From: Scytonema hofmannii PCC 7110 | GTDB lineage: Bacteria > Cyanobacteriota > Cyanobacteriia > Cyanobacteriales > Nostocaceae | DNA: 64,000 nt | Assembly (NCBI RefSeq): GCF_000346485.2 | Contig: NZ_KQ976354.1 | Coordinates: forward strand, 1,551,719 to 1,615,718 | Direction of reading: 5' to 3' | The notes under the pieces: model-generated | The model's input: only the letters and a program-made list of their open reading frames with translations | Databases searched by the model: none | What the model was told of the DNA's origin: nothing | Made by a program: the position numbers and the translations under genes | Shown: positions 27,938-35,014 of the stretch, piece after piece | How positions within the stretch are numbered: position 1 is the first letter of the stretch | Layout: the number at the start of each line of letters is the position of its first letter

Positions 27938-27998
27938 GAATACCAATTAATACTAAGGTGTAGTAATCTAGGGTAATTAAGCGTAGAATTAACTACTT

Positions 27999-28208
27999 AT
28001 GCCTAATGTCCCTAAAAGAGACCGCCCCAGAGTGCAATTTGTATGCGACCAGTGGATTAAAGAATATCTTGACCTATGGGCTAGTTCAGAAAACCGATCT
28101 ACAAGTAACTTGATTGAAACTATAGTTTTGGATGCAGTGACAACGAAACAGGCACAGGGAGAATTACCACAGCCACCTAAGCCGCCAAAAAACAAGGAGG
28201 ACAAATGA
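27999..28208 (+). CDS. Ribbon-helix-helix (CopG-like) small DNA-binding protein
   Basis: A 69-residue protein: RPRVQFVCDQWIKEYLDLWA forms the strand and first helix, SSENRSTSNLIETIVLDAV the second helix with an N-cap typical of CopG-like proteins, and a Pro/Lys-rich tail follows (PQPPKPPKNKEDK). It overlaps the next gene by four bases (ATGA), so the two form a coupled pair. Tandem 20-bp-spaced sites upstream suggest autoregulation. The arrangement recalls an antitoxin/partner operon, but the partner is not a known toxin. DNA binding is well supported by fold signature only. Confidence 0.65.
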   Translation: MPNVPKRDRPRVQFVCDQWIKEYLDLWASSENRSTSNLIETIVLDAVTTKQAQGELPQPPKPPKNKEDK

Positions 28209-28630
28209 CCAACGCAGGACAACCACCAACCACTGAGGAACGACTCAGCCGTTTAGAAACACTGTTTGCCAACGTTGGCGAAACAGTGCTAGCCCAGAAT
28301 GATGCCATTGCTGCTATGGGTGCTAACGTCAACGGTCAAAGTAACACCATTGACGTTCTGGTTGCTAACATCCAGCAACTTACCGAAAAAGTAGATACAC
28401 TAACGGGTAACGTTAATACCGTTGCACTACGAGTAGATGCATTAACTACCAATGTTGCTGAAGTAACCAATCGTGTTGATACTCTAGCCATACAAGCAGA
28501 GCAGGATAGAGCGCAGGCAGCCCAGGACAGGCAGCAAGCCGCAATTGACCGCCAAACTTTTCAAACCGAAATTCGACGGATTTGGGATTATTTGCGCGAC
28601 AGAAACGGTGGTAGCAGTCCGCCTAGTTAG
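28205..28630 (+). CDS. Coiled-coil protein of the MTNAGQPP type, copy 1
   Basis: A 141-residue soluble, highly regular coiled-coil protein. The N-terminal motif is EERLSRLETLFANVGETVLA, followed by heptads of V/L every 3-4 residues (VNTVALRVDALTTNVAEVTN), a Gln/Asp/Ala segment (QDRAQAAQDRQQAAIDRQ) and a C-terminal EIRRIWDYLRDR. A paralogue in opposite orientation lies 200 bp downstream (28828-29169) with nearly the same N- and C-termini but a shorter middle. Translation is coupled to the preceding ribbon-helix-helix gene; GGAGG lies just before the ATG. Function unknown; a partner of the DNA-binding protein seems likely from coupling. Confidence 0.65.
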   Translation: MTNAGQPPTTEERLSRLETLFANVGETVLAQNDAIAAMGANVNGQSNTIDVLVANIQQLTEKVDTLTGNVNTVALRVDALTTNVAEVTNRVDTLAIQAEQDRAQAAQDRQQAAIDRQTFQTEIRRIWDYLRDRNGGSSPPS

Positions 28631-28721
28631 TCTGGAAAGAGGAAGAAACGGAAGCGATCGCACATAAATGATTACTTGTCTCAGGTCAGTTTTAAGATAG
28701 TAGCAAGCAACACATTGAAAC

Positions 28722-28840
28722 ATGAGTGAAGAAATAACAAAAGCAATAAATAAACTGGTTTCTCCACTTCGCCTCGATCTTTCATCGTGCATTGATTTAA
28801 TCAAAAAAGCTAATCTTTCAAGCGGTTCTAGTTTTCCTGG
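28722..28840 (+). pseudogene. Possible N-terminal fragment of an unknown gene
   Basis: ATG at 28722 opens MSEEITKAINKLVSPLRLDL then SSCIDLIKKANLSSGSSFPG, reasonable protein sequence for about 40 codons. After about 28840 it only reads antisense to the second coiled-coil gene. It may be the start of a gene cut by the inverted duplication. Weak call. Confidence 0.25.
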
Positions 28841-29169
28841 TGCTGTGATGTCAGGGTGGGCTGCTGCCACCCGAAGCGATCGCGCAAATATTCCCAAATC
28901 TGCCGTATTTCGTTACGAAAATTTTGACGGTCGATAGCGGCTTGCTGGCGATCTTGGGCTGCTTGCTCTGCCAAGTTGTTGATATTGCGGTTAGTCTGTT
29001 CGCCTAGATTATTAAGATTTTCGGTAAGTTGCTGAATATTCGCTACCAATACATCAATAGTGGCGTCATGTCCGACAACTGTTTCGCCAACGTTGGCAAA
29101 CAGAGTTTCTAGACGGGTTAGCCGTTCCTCAATGCTTTGTGGTTGTGGTGGTTGTCCTGCATTAGTCAT
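28828..29169 (-). CDS. Coiled-coil protein of the MTNAGQPP type, copy 2
   Basis: A 113-residue paralogue of the plus-strand copy: same start MTNAGQPP, EERLTRLETLFANVGETVVG, IDVLVANIQQLTE, an Asn-rich middle (NRNINNLAEQ) and the shared QDRQQAAIDRQNFRNEIRQI then WEYLRDR. It lacks about 40 residues of heptads relative to copy 1 and has a different tail. The ribosome binding site AAGGAGGACAA is conserved with copy 1, but the ribbon-helix-helix gene that should precede it is missing: a truncated IS4-like transposase joins directly upstream. So it is an orphaned second half of the cassette in inverted orientation. Confidence 0.6.
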   Translation of the reverse strand: MTNAGQPPQPQSIEERLTRLETLFANVGETVVGHDATIDVLVANIQQLTENLNNLGEQTNRNINNLAEQAAQDRQQAAIDRQNFRNEIRQIWEYLRDRFGWQQPTLTSQHQEN

Positions 29170-29461
29170 TTGTCCTCCTTGTCTTGCTCTTGACGTTTAT
29201 GAATGTAAACTGCACTGGTTGTGATGTCACATCAGACCATAAGTAAGAGTTTTCTCCTTCTAAGCAACGGTTATGAGCTGCTCTAACAACAACACCCGTA
29301 TTCAAAATTTTATCTAACTCAAGAAAAATCTCCGCAATATCCCCTTCCCTATCAAAAACATGAATTATTTTAGTGAGGCAGCCACCAGTTGGCATTTTTA
29401 AGTCAGCAAACAATTTCTCGATTTTTTGGAATGCTTCTACCCATCGATAAGATTCTTTCAA
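29162..29461 (-). pseudogene. IS4-family transposase, internal fragment
   Basis: Ninety-nine codons including KESYRWVEAFQKIEKLFADL, IIHVFDREGDIAEIF (second catalytic Asp region) and VVVRAAHNRCLEGENSYLW, typical of IS4-type DDE transposases. The N-terminal catalytic part and the C-terminal YREK/E region are absent. The frame ends inside the ribosome binding site of the coiled-coil gene, so the deletion joined transposase and cassette. Inactive. Confidence 0.7.
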
Positions 29462-29480
29462 CTTAAAATCCTGTTTTCTT

Positions 29481-29768
29481 TTAGCAAGGCGTTCTTTTTT
29501 TAATCGCTTTTTTTTTCTGAGTTAGTATTTCCCCCTCATGGAGAAACTTTCTAGCCATTTGATCGGAAATGTCCTTCGTCAGAATCTCATACTCGCAGAC
29601 CAGATTTTGCTCCCGCAAGTCAAGAGTTATAATTTTTATGATATCTCTTGGAGGTAAATTCTTGTTGGAGTGAACCGCGTCGTAAAATTTTTAAACTTTT
29701 GCCTTTTGCAACTCATCTAATATCCGCAAAAGTCTATTTTCGCCCTCAATTTCAAAAACTTCCAACAT
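29481..29768 (-). pseudogene. Broken gene coupled to the SUKH gene
   Basis: The ATG at 29768 overlaps the stop of the SUKH gene (TGATG), a classic coupled start. The frame reads MLEVFEIEGENRLLRILDEL, hits TAA at codon 26, then continues in the same frame with protein-like sequence (KFYDAVHSNKNLPPRDIIKI, later CEYEILTKDISDQMARKFLH) to a stop at 29481. One nonsense change therefore seems to have killed a gene of about 95 codons or more. I do not recognise the family. Confidence 0.45.
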
Positions 29769-30592
29769 CATTTACCTACCTCAGCCGTTCTCAATTTTTG
29801 AAATTCCCAATACTTGTCTCGCTCTTCCGGAAGTGGATCGCTTACTTGGAATAATTCTGTATTAATGGGAGTAAACAGATTTTGATGAATATGATGCTCT
29901 ACAACACTTTCTTGTCCTGGTTGAATACTAGATATATCAATATAGAGTCCACTTTCCCAAATTCTACCTTCCTCTGTTGGGTCTATTGCTCTCATACCAA
30001 TAGTCAAATATGGCAGGATAAGATTTGAGTTATTTTTAACGGCTATCTTTAGAGTTCTATTTTCATCAAATCCAACTACTTGCCATTGGAATTGCTTTCT
30101 TGCTATAACTACGGCCTCTTCTTCTTTTGTAAATGGCTTTGGTCCATTCCATATCTCCTCCCATTTTGAATCTGTGTAAGCGTCACGCGCATCCTCACAT
30201 CTAATAGTCAGCCATTCCTCGAAACTATCAGCTATTTTTTCAAATCCTTCATCAGTACACTCATAAACAGGTGACTCTTTACCTGGTATTAATAGAGAAT
30301 ATTTAAAATATGCTTCTGAGTCATTAAAGAAACCAATATGCAAAACTTTTTCTCCGCTTTTGAGGATTTTGTCCTGGGGAGGGTTGAGTATACCAACTTG
30401 GTAATAAGCGTTTTCTCGGTAAAGTTTTGCTCTACCAAACTTGGAGAGAAAAGCTACATATGATGGTGGTAATAATGAATAGATATCAGATGGCATAGAC
30501 ATTGCTATATCTACTTCTTCTCCTGGCGTTTTAATAACATGAAATTTCCTAGTTTTAATTTCACTAATCTCTTTTTCTAACCATTCGTACAT
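29768..30592 (-). CDS. SMI1/KNR4 (SUKH) domain protein, immunity-type
   Basis: A 274-residue cytosolic protein. The first 140 residues are a SUKH domain: LLPPSYVAFLSKFGRAKLYR (the conserved LPxxYxxFLxxFG), then LHIGFFNDSEAYFKYSL and a closing FEKIADSFEEWLTIR. Residues about 165-260 form a second beta-rich domain (FQWQVVGFDENRTLKIAVKN ...) that I do not recognise. SUKH proteins often serve as immunity proteins against contact-dependent or polymorphic toxins, though many are orphan. No toxin gene is recognisable next to it. Downstream it overlaps a broken coupled gene. Domain call good; role inferred. Confidence 0.75.
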   Translation of the reverse strand: MYEWLEKEISEIKTRKFHVIKTPGEEVDIAMSMPSDIYSLLPPSYVAFLSKFGRAKLYRENAYYQVGILNPPQDKILKSGEKVLHIGFFNDSEAYFKYSLLIPGKESPVYECTDEGFEKIADSFEEWLTIRCEDARDAYTDSKWEEIWNGPKPFTKEEEAVVIARKQFQWQVVGFDENRTLKIAVKNNSNLILPYLTIGMRAIDPTEEGRIWESGLYIDISSIQPGQESVVEHHIHQNLFTPINTELFQVSDPLPEERDKYWEFQKLRTAEVGK

Positions 30593-30708
30593 TGTTGTAT
30601 TGCTCTCTTATGTCATATTGGTTAACTAACAAATAACATAAATTTGCTGTATAGGTTTGCCTCTAATCAAAAAATAATTTTCACTCACTAGTAGTCCTTC
30701 TTTTACCG

Positions 30709-31458
30709 AATCTTTGCTGGTCTGTTTCCCCGGTTACCGGGTCTGGAATCATGTGTTCAGAAGAAGAAGCAGAACAGGAATTTCGCCAGCACTTAGGACC
30801 GGCTACAGACAACTGCAAGGCGTCACACATTAAGATTCGGGTGGGACGAAACCGTAACTCATGGGTGAAAAACTGTGTAGCGATTGGTCTATCGAGTGGA
30901 TTTGTGGAACCATTAGAGTCTACTGGCATATTCTTTATCCAACACAGTATTGAAGAGTTAGTCAGCCACTTCCCAGACAAAACCTTCAATGAGGAGTTGA
31001 TGAAAAGCTACAACAAAACTATCGCTGAGTGCATAGATGGTGTTCGCAACTTCTTGACGCTCCATTACTGTGCTAGTGACAGAGCAGACACACCGTTCTG
31101 GAAGGCAACTAAGCACGAGATTGTTGTTCCGGAAGAATTGCGCGAAAGATTGCGGTTGTGGAAAAATCGACTGCCAAACAGCAAGAACATCTATCCGAAC
31201 TATCATGGTTTCGAGTCTTACTCTTACTCTGTGATGTTACTGGGACTCAATTACAAACCACAAAACAGTCTACCTGCTTTGGATCATATCGACGAACGAA
31301 ACGCGATCATTGCATTTAATGCCATTAAGCAAAGAGCCGAGCACCTGAATGCTACTTTACCATCTCAGTATGAATACTTAACTTACGTGATTAAGTCTCA
31401 AGAGCGATCGGAGTATCTTAGCGAAAATGAGTTAGCTCTCTCACTTGCTAGAAGTTAA
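30709..31458 (+). pseudogene. Flavin-dependent tryptophan halogenase-like protein, 5'-truncated
   Basis: C-terminal half of a PrnA/tryptophan-halogenase-type protein. From ATG 30751 (235 codons) it shows SEEEAEQEFRQHLG, CVAIGLSSGFVEPLESTGIF (the strongly conserved F-x-EPLESTxI), IEELVSHFPD and YHGFESYSYSVMLLGLNY. Upstream in frame, CWSVSPVTGSGI (about 30715-30750) looks like a degenerate W-x-W-x-I-P segment. The N-terminal FAD-binding GxGxxG and the catalytic Lys region, about 280 residues, are absent. It cannot be an active halogenase. An intact FMN reductase gene follows 53 bp downstream, the usual electron-donor partner, so a whole halogenation unit once stood here. Confidence 0.75.
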
Positions 31459-31511
31459 GTAGCTCTAAGTTTCTTTTCCCCTAACATCATTATCCATCAT
31501 AGATTGCAACC

Positions 31512-32060
31512 ATGCATGAAATTATTACCATTTACGGCAGCGCATTCCAGTCTTCTCGCTCTAATGCAATATTGAAATATGCCGAAGAGCTAATTGCCAA
31601 ACATGGATTGGAAGCAGGATCTATTACAGTGCGCGACCTACCATCAGAGGATCTGATCTACGGCAATTTTGAGAGTCCAAAGTTGAAGGAACTACAGCTT
31701 CTCATCAAGCAAGCCAGGGCGGTTATTATTTCCACACCTGTTTACAATTCCTCCTACACAGGAGCGCTCAAAGCTTTGCTAGACTTGATGCCACAGTATG
31801 CCTTTGCTGGAAAAACCATCCTACCAATTGTAACAGGTGGGTCAATCAACCATTTGCTCTCAATTGACTATGCTATGAAGCCTCTGTTCTCAGCAATGGG
31901 AGCCACCCACATTCTTAGAGGTGTTTATGTCGTTAGCTCACAAATCCAGTTTAATGAGCACGGGCATATTCAATTAGACAGCGAGATTGAAGAGAGACTG
32001 CAAGTTTCTATTCAGGAACTTGTCAGTACTATGAAGCAGAAGCAATTGGTTAGTGGGTAG
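31512..32060 (+). CDS. NAD(P)H-dependent FMN reductase (SsuE-like)
   Basis: Flavodoxin-fold reductase supplying reduced FMN to a partner monooxygenase or halogenase. The 182-residue protein begins ITIYGSAFQSSRSNAILKYA (flavin phosphate-binding loop S-x-x-S-R-S-N), followed by ARAVIISTPVYNSSYTGALK (the conserved TPxYxxSYTGxLK), DLMPQYAFAGKTILPIVTGG and MGATHILRGVYV. Length and motifs match SsuE/MsuE enzymes. It follows the truncated halogenase gene by 53 bp on the same strand, which fits a two-component flavin system. With the halogenase broken its present partner is unclear. It looks complete. Confidence 0.85.
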   Translation: MHEIITIYGSAFQSSRSNAILKYAEELIAKHGLEAGSITVRDLPSEDLIYGNFESPKLKELQLLIKQARAVIISTPVYNSSYTGALKALLDLMPQYAFAGKTILPIVTGGSINHLLSIDYAMKPLFSAMGATHILRGVYVVSSQIQFNEHGHIQLDSEIEERLQVSIQELVSTMKQKQLVSG

Positions 32061-32133
32061 CGTTCTTCAGCATCTAGCCGCAGTAATTGAGTCTGAGTGC
32101 AAGACTCAATTGATAGAAAGGTGGGTTCGGCAG

Positions 32134-32458
32134 TTATAGTATGTTAAAAGCTAAAGTTTCTGCCAGATGTTTGAGAATTTGCGATAATTCGATGAAGGTC
32201 ATGTTGTGAAAAACACGCCATTCTTCGGGGAGAATCGCAATCATCATCCCTCTGTAAGTACCCTTGATTTCGTCGGCTAAGGGATTTCCAAGAAATAAAT
32301 TATCCCATCTTGTGGGACGGGCAAGATGCCCGTCCTTTATTAGTGGCGGGTAAGATGCCCGCACCACAAGAAATTTTGGGATATTTTTTTATTTTGAAGT
32401 CCTTAAGCGCAGATTCATCTGTGTCAATTGAACCTTCAAAACCTTGTCCTAACAAAGA
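32134..32458 (-). pseudogene. Unrecognised gene interrupted by a MITE
   Basis: Minus-strand protein-like sequence on both sides of the MITE at 32281-32402: upstream SLLGQGFEGSIDTDESALK (to about 32403), downstream NPLADEIKGTYRGMMIAILP then EEWRVFHNMTFIELSQIL to a stop at 32134. The two halves fit as one reading of roughly 70 codons. No start codon remains upstream (TAA at 32459). Family not identified. Confidence 0.35.
32281..32402. repeat. ~122-bp MITE-like element, copy 2 (inverted relative to 21195)
   Basis: Reverse complement of the element at 21195-21315. It has the same ends (GGGATTTCCAAGAAAT at the left, ATTTTGAAGTCC at the right) and the same core of CCATCTTGTGGG, GCCCGTCC, GCGGG and CCACAAG. 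It lies inside a gene remnant. Confidence 0.7.
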
Positions 32459-32613
32459 TTATCAGTAAGATTTCGTAGTATGTAGAGATGCGCTGTATGA
32501 AGAGTCTTTACATTAAGGATAAATTTTTTATAAATTTTCAGCGTTTTTACTCAGGAGCTTCAAGCGTAGTAAAGCTATCTTGTATCTTGTATCAAACATC
32601 ATTTGTAAACAAG

Positions 32614-32816
32614 ATGAGAACCATACAAGAATATCTTCAAAAAAAACAAGATAACTTACGTACAAATCATTTGTTTCAGCATTTGAAGTGGAGTAAACAT
32701 GACTTGGATGACTTTGCTAGATTATCTGAAAATATCAGCTTTTGGGTAATGTCTTTCCAAGATTTATTAAGAATCAATTTAGCAAAGATTTCTGATCCAG
32801 AGTATTATAAGTTTAT
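32614..32816 (+). pseudogene. Haem-oxygenase-like (iron-containing redox enzyme type) protein, N-terminal fragment
   Basis: ATG at 32614 opens MRTIQEYLQKKQDNLRTNHL, then ARLSENISFWVMSFQDLLRI and NLAKISDPEYYK, resembling the start of cyanobacterial haem-oxygenase-fold iron-redox proteins. It is cut at 32816 by the left end of the IS4-like element. The rest of the gene is not found on the other side of the element, so it was deleted. Confidence 0.5.
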
Positions 32817-32867
32817 CCCAATACTGCTCGGTTAAGGGAAAGTGAAGCCTAAAATTCCGAAGAAACT

Positions 32868-32890
32868 GTTCTCGTTTTATTTACGAGAAC
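32868..32890. promoter_or_regulatory. Dyad GTTCTCG-N9-CGAGAAC, copy 1, near the left end of the IS4-like element
   Basis: Perfect 7-bp inverted repeat with a 9-bp spacer, 28 bp inside the left terminal repeat and 3' of the transposase gene. The same dyad with the same spacer length recurs at 34495-34517. Confidence 0.6.
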
Positions 32891-33035
32891 AAAAATGAGA
32901 GAAATTTGTATAAATGAACCCACAAGAGATGAGCAAGTATCTCTCAAGAATGTTTATATTTAATTGAAAAAATCTCTAAACCTTGTCCCTTTTAATTTTC
33001 TATCTAGTTCAACTATCTTCTACTACTAGATGATG

Positions 33036-34442
33036 TCAACTAGCGGTTGTAAAAATTGTAAAAGATAGTTGTTGCCGGGGAGTATAATTATTTCTATGAC
33101 ATCGTTTTTTAGTTTTAAATTTAGAACGAGTTTTCTTGATTACCCTCGGATTAGTTCTGCCTGAGGTTGGTGGTATTTGTAAGTCTAAGATTTCCCAGAT
33201 TAACCAGCTAAAATATATATTCATATTCTCAAGAGAATGATTAACTTGCTGTTGAAACTGAGGAATAGCACGTCTGACAACTCTTAGAGAACTGGTAAAA
33301 CTTAAACTTAGGGGAGATATTCCCTTGATTGCTGCACTTTGAAACATTAAATAACGTATACAATAGTGTCCTAGTAACCAACCATAAATTTCTTGGATAA
33401 CTTCACGAGGATTCTTCGAGCGGATAGGAATTTTACGACCGTTCAGATGGACTTTTAACTCATCCAAGGTGTTCTCAGCTTCCCACCGTTGATGGTATTC
33501 TTGGGCTAAGAGCAATGCAGGAAAAGTTGAAATATCCATCAAATCAGTTACTAAACGATACACCTTTTCTACACCCTCAACTTCAATAATATATTCAATG
33601 ACACGAACAGGTATTTTCGTCGCTCCCTTCTTTCTTGACTTTCCATCAGGAGCAAGCCAACTTAGATAGGAACCATCAGGAAAAGCTTTAACAAACTCAA
33701 ATTTTACATGAGATGGCACGCGACCAAGAATATGACATTTTTGTTTGATTGCAGCATGAATCATTTTAAATGAGTGCAGTCCTCTGTCCCACATTAACAA
33801 CATACTCTCCTCAACACTTCTTAATAGCTTTAAAGCTCCTTTTCTCTCTCCAATTCGATATGGACAACAAAATATGTCGATAATTAAATGAGTTCCTGCT
33901 TCGACTAAAAAAGTTAACCTAGCTTTGGGAAAAGCCGGATTTGTACCAGGACGAGAACCAGGGTAACCAAATACTTTAGCATTAGTTTCTGTATCAGGAA
34001 CATCAAAAACTGTGCCATCCAAAGCCATTATTCTCAGTCCACCCAAAAAAGCACCTGGTGTTTTAATTGTTGCTAAAGGTTTTGCAACAATTTCAAATAA
34101 ACGAGTCATAACAGCAGCACCAATTCGTTGTCTAGCTTCACTTATTGATGAAGATGTTGGTATCTTAAAACGTCTCTTAAAGGGGATTTGCAAAGAATTA
34201 AAACCCTGAATGAGATTTTTCAATACATCCACGATTGAATCGGAGGACCAAAAACTCATGGCGATTACTAGAGAGATTACTACGTGTGTAGGAAGTATTC
34301 TTTGACGCCGTGCGGTACTACTCGTTGTTGTAATCGCTGCCATAATCGACTCGGTAGGGATGATCTGGTTAAGAGCCAGCAGTAATTGTGCCCGATTTAG
34401 GATTTGATTGTTGAATTCAAAGTTAACTAGCATCATTAGCAC
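33036..34442 (-). CDS. IS4-family DDE transposase
   Basis: Cut-and-paste transposase of the 32817-35014 element. A 468-residue protein: helical N-terminal DNA-binding part (LPTHVVISLVIAMSFWSSDS; SSSISEARQRIGAAVMTRLF), first catalytic Asp in RIMALDGTVFDVPD, second Asp in SMLLMWDRGLHSF, and the catalytic Glu in the Y-x-x-R-W-E-x-E segment YHQRWEAENTLDELKVHL. That is the IS4 YREK-like signature with an intact DDE triad. A basic C-terminal tail follows (RKTRS-like, KTKKRC). The start is GTG at 34442 or the ATGs just after it. The gene looks uninterrupted, so the element may still be active. Confidence 0.88.
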   Translation of the reverse strand: MLMMLVNFEFNNQILNRAQLLLALNQIIPTESIMAAITTTSSTARRQRILPTHVVISLVIAMSFWSSDSIVDVLKNLIQGFNSLQIPFKRRFKIPTSSSISEARQRIGAAVMTRLFEIVAKPLATIKTPGAFLGGLRIMALDGTVFDVPDTETNAKVFGYPGSRPGTNPAFPKARLTFLVEAGTHLIIDIFCCPYRIGERKGALKLLRSVEESMLLMWDRGLHSFKMIHAAIKQKCHILGRVPSHVKFEFVKAFPDGSYLSWLAPDGKSRKKGATKIPVRVIEYIIEVEGVEKVYRLVTDLMDISTFPALLLAQEYHQRWEAENTLDELKVHLNGRKIPIRSKNPREVIQEIYGWLLGHYCIRYLMFQSAAIKGISPLSLSFTSSLRVVRRAIPQFQQQVNHSLENMNIYFSWLIWEILDLQIPPTSGRTNPRVIKKTRSKFKTKKRCHRNNYTPRQQLSFTIFTTAS

Positions 34443-34494
34443 TCAGTTTTGAAGTGAAATTTCGTATAAGATAATATTGATTAAAACACTTTTT

Positions 34495-34517
34495 GTTCTC
34501 GTAATCTATTCGAGAAC
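34495..34517. promoter_or_regulatory. Dyad GTTCTCG-N9-CGAGAAC, copy 2, between transposase and passenger genes
   Basis: Identical half-sites and 9-bp spacing to the copy at 32868-32890. It sits in the 99-bp divergent promoter region, 25 bp before the passenger gene and 53 bp before the transposase start. A site for a regulator, possibly the passenger protein, is a fair guess. Confidence 0.55.
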
Positions 34518-34541
34518 TCTATCTTTCCCCAATTCCAATTG

Positions 34542-34922
34542 ATGCCTACGAAAACTGACGATATTATTGCCAGAGCCGAACTCTTACAGCAAGCGATCGC
34601 TACTCTACAACTACAAATTCAACAAATTCAAGCTTCAGGAGAAGTTGCACCCGAAGGTTGTTGTGTCCTGCGCTACCAGGCACGCGGTCAAAAAGGAACT
34701 TACTGGTACTATAAGTTGCACGCTCAAATGCCGATTTTCCCTACGCAAACTCCTAATAAATTAAGTAAATATAAGCATTTGGGGAAAGCTGGAAGCCCCG
34801 CTCATATTGATGCTGTTATGCAAGTTACACGAAGAATGCAAATCGACACCTTAAAAAATACGATTCATTCTCTCAGACAAAACTGGATAGATTTGTACGA
34901 AAGTCTCAAAGACAAAAAATAA
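34542..34922 (+). CDS. Passenger protein of the IS4-like element, unknown function
   Basis: A 126-residue protein encoded inside the terminal repeats, divergent from the transposase. It has an N-terminal helix rich in Gln/Leu (AELLQQAIATLQLQIQQIQA), a compact middle with CCVLRYQARGQKGTYWYYKL (aromatic and basic, suggesting nucleic-acid contact), then KYKHLGKAGSPAHIDAVMQV and a C-terminal helix. I do not recognise a family. The ATG at 34542 is preferred over the TTG at 34539. Because it is bracketed by the element ends and shares a promoter region with the transposase, a role in regulating or aiding transposition is plausible. Confidence 0.6.
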   Translation: MPTKTDDIIARAELLQQAIATLQLQIQQIQASGEVAPEGCCVLRYQARGQKGTYWYYKLHAQMPIFPTQTPNKLSKYKHLGKAGSPAHIDAVMQVTRRMQIDTLKNTIHSLRQNWIDLYESLKDKK

Positions 34923-35014
34923 CCTTGCCCATCCGCTTTCAGTTATCGTTTTTAATACGCGAACACATTTGACACTGTTTTACCCTTTATTTCCCTTAAC
35001 CGAGCAGTATTGGG

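Larger units (their letters stand above)
32817..35014. mobile_element. Complete IS4-like element with 23-bp inverted ends and a passenger gene
   Basis: Perfect 23-bp terminal inverted repeats: left end CCCAATACTGCTCGGTTAAG.. at 32817-32839, and its reverse complement at 34992-35014. Inside are a minus-strand DDE transposase and a divergent plus-strand 126-codon gene. Length is 2198 bp, longer than a minimal IS4-type element. The flanks (GTTTAT left, ACTACT right) show no target duplication, and the two flanking gene fragments belong to different genes. Confidence 0.85.

Noticed and set aside
30751-31458. Intact small halogenase
   Set aside because: The N-terminal FAD-binding motif and catalytic Lys are absent, so it is a fragment despite its long open frame.
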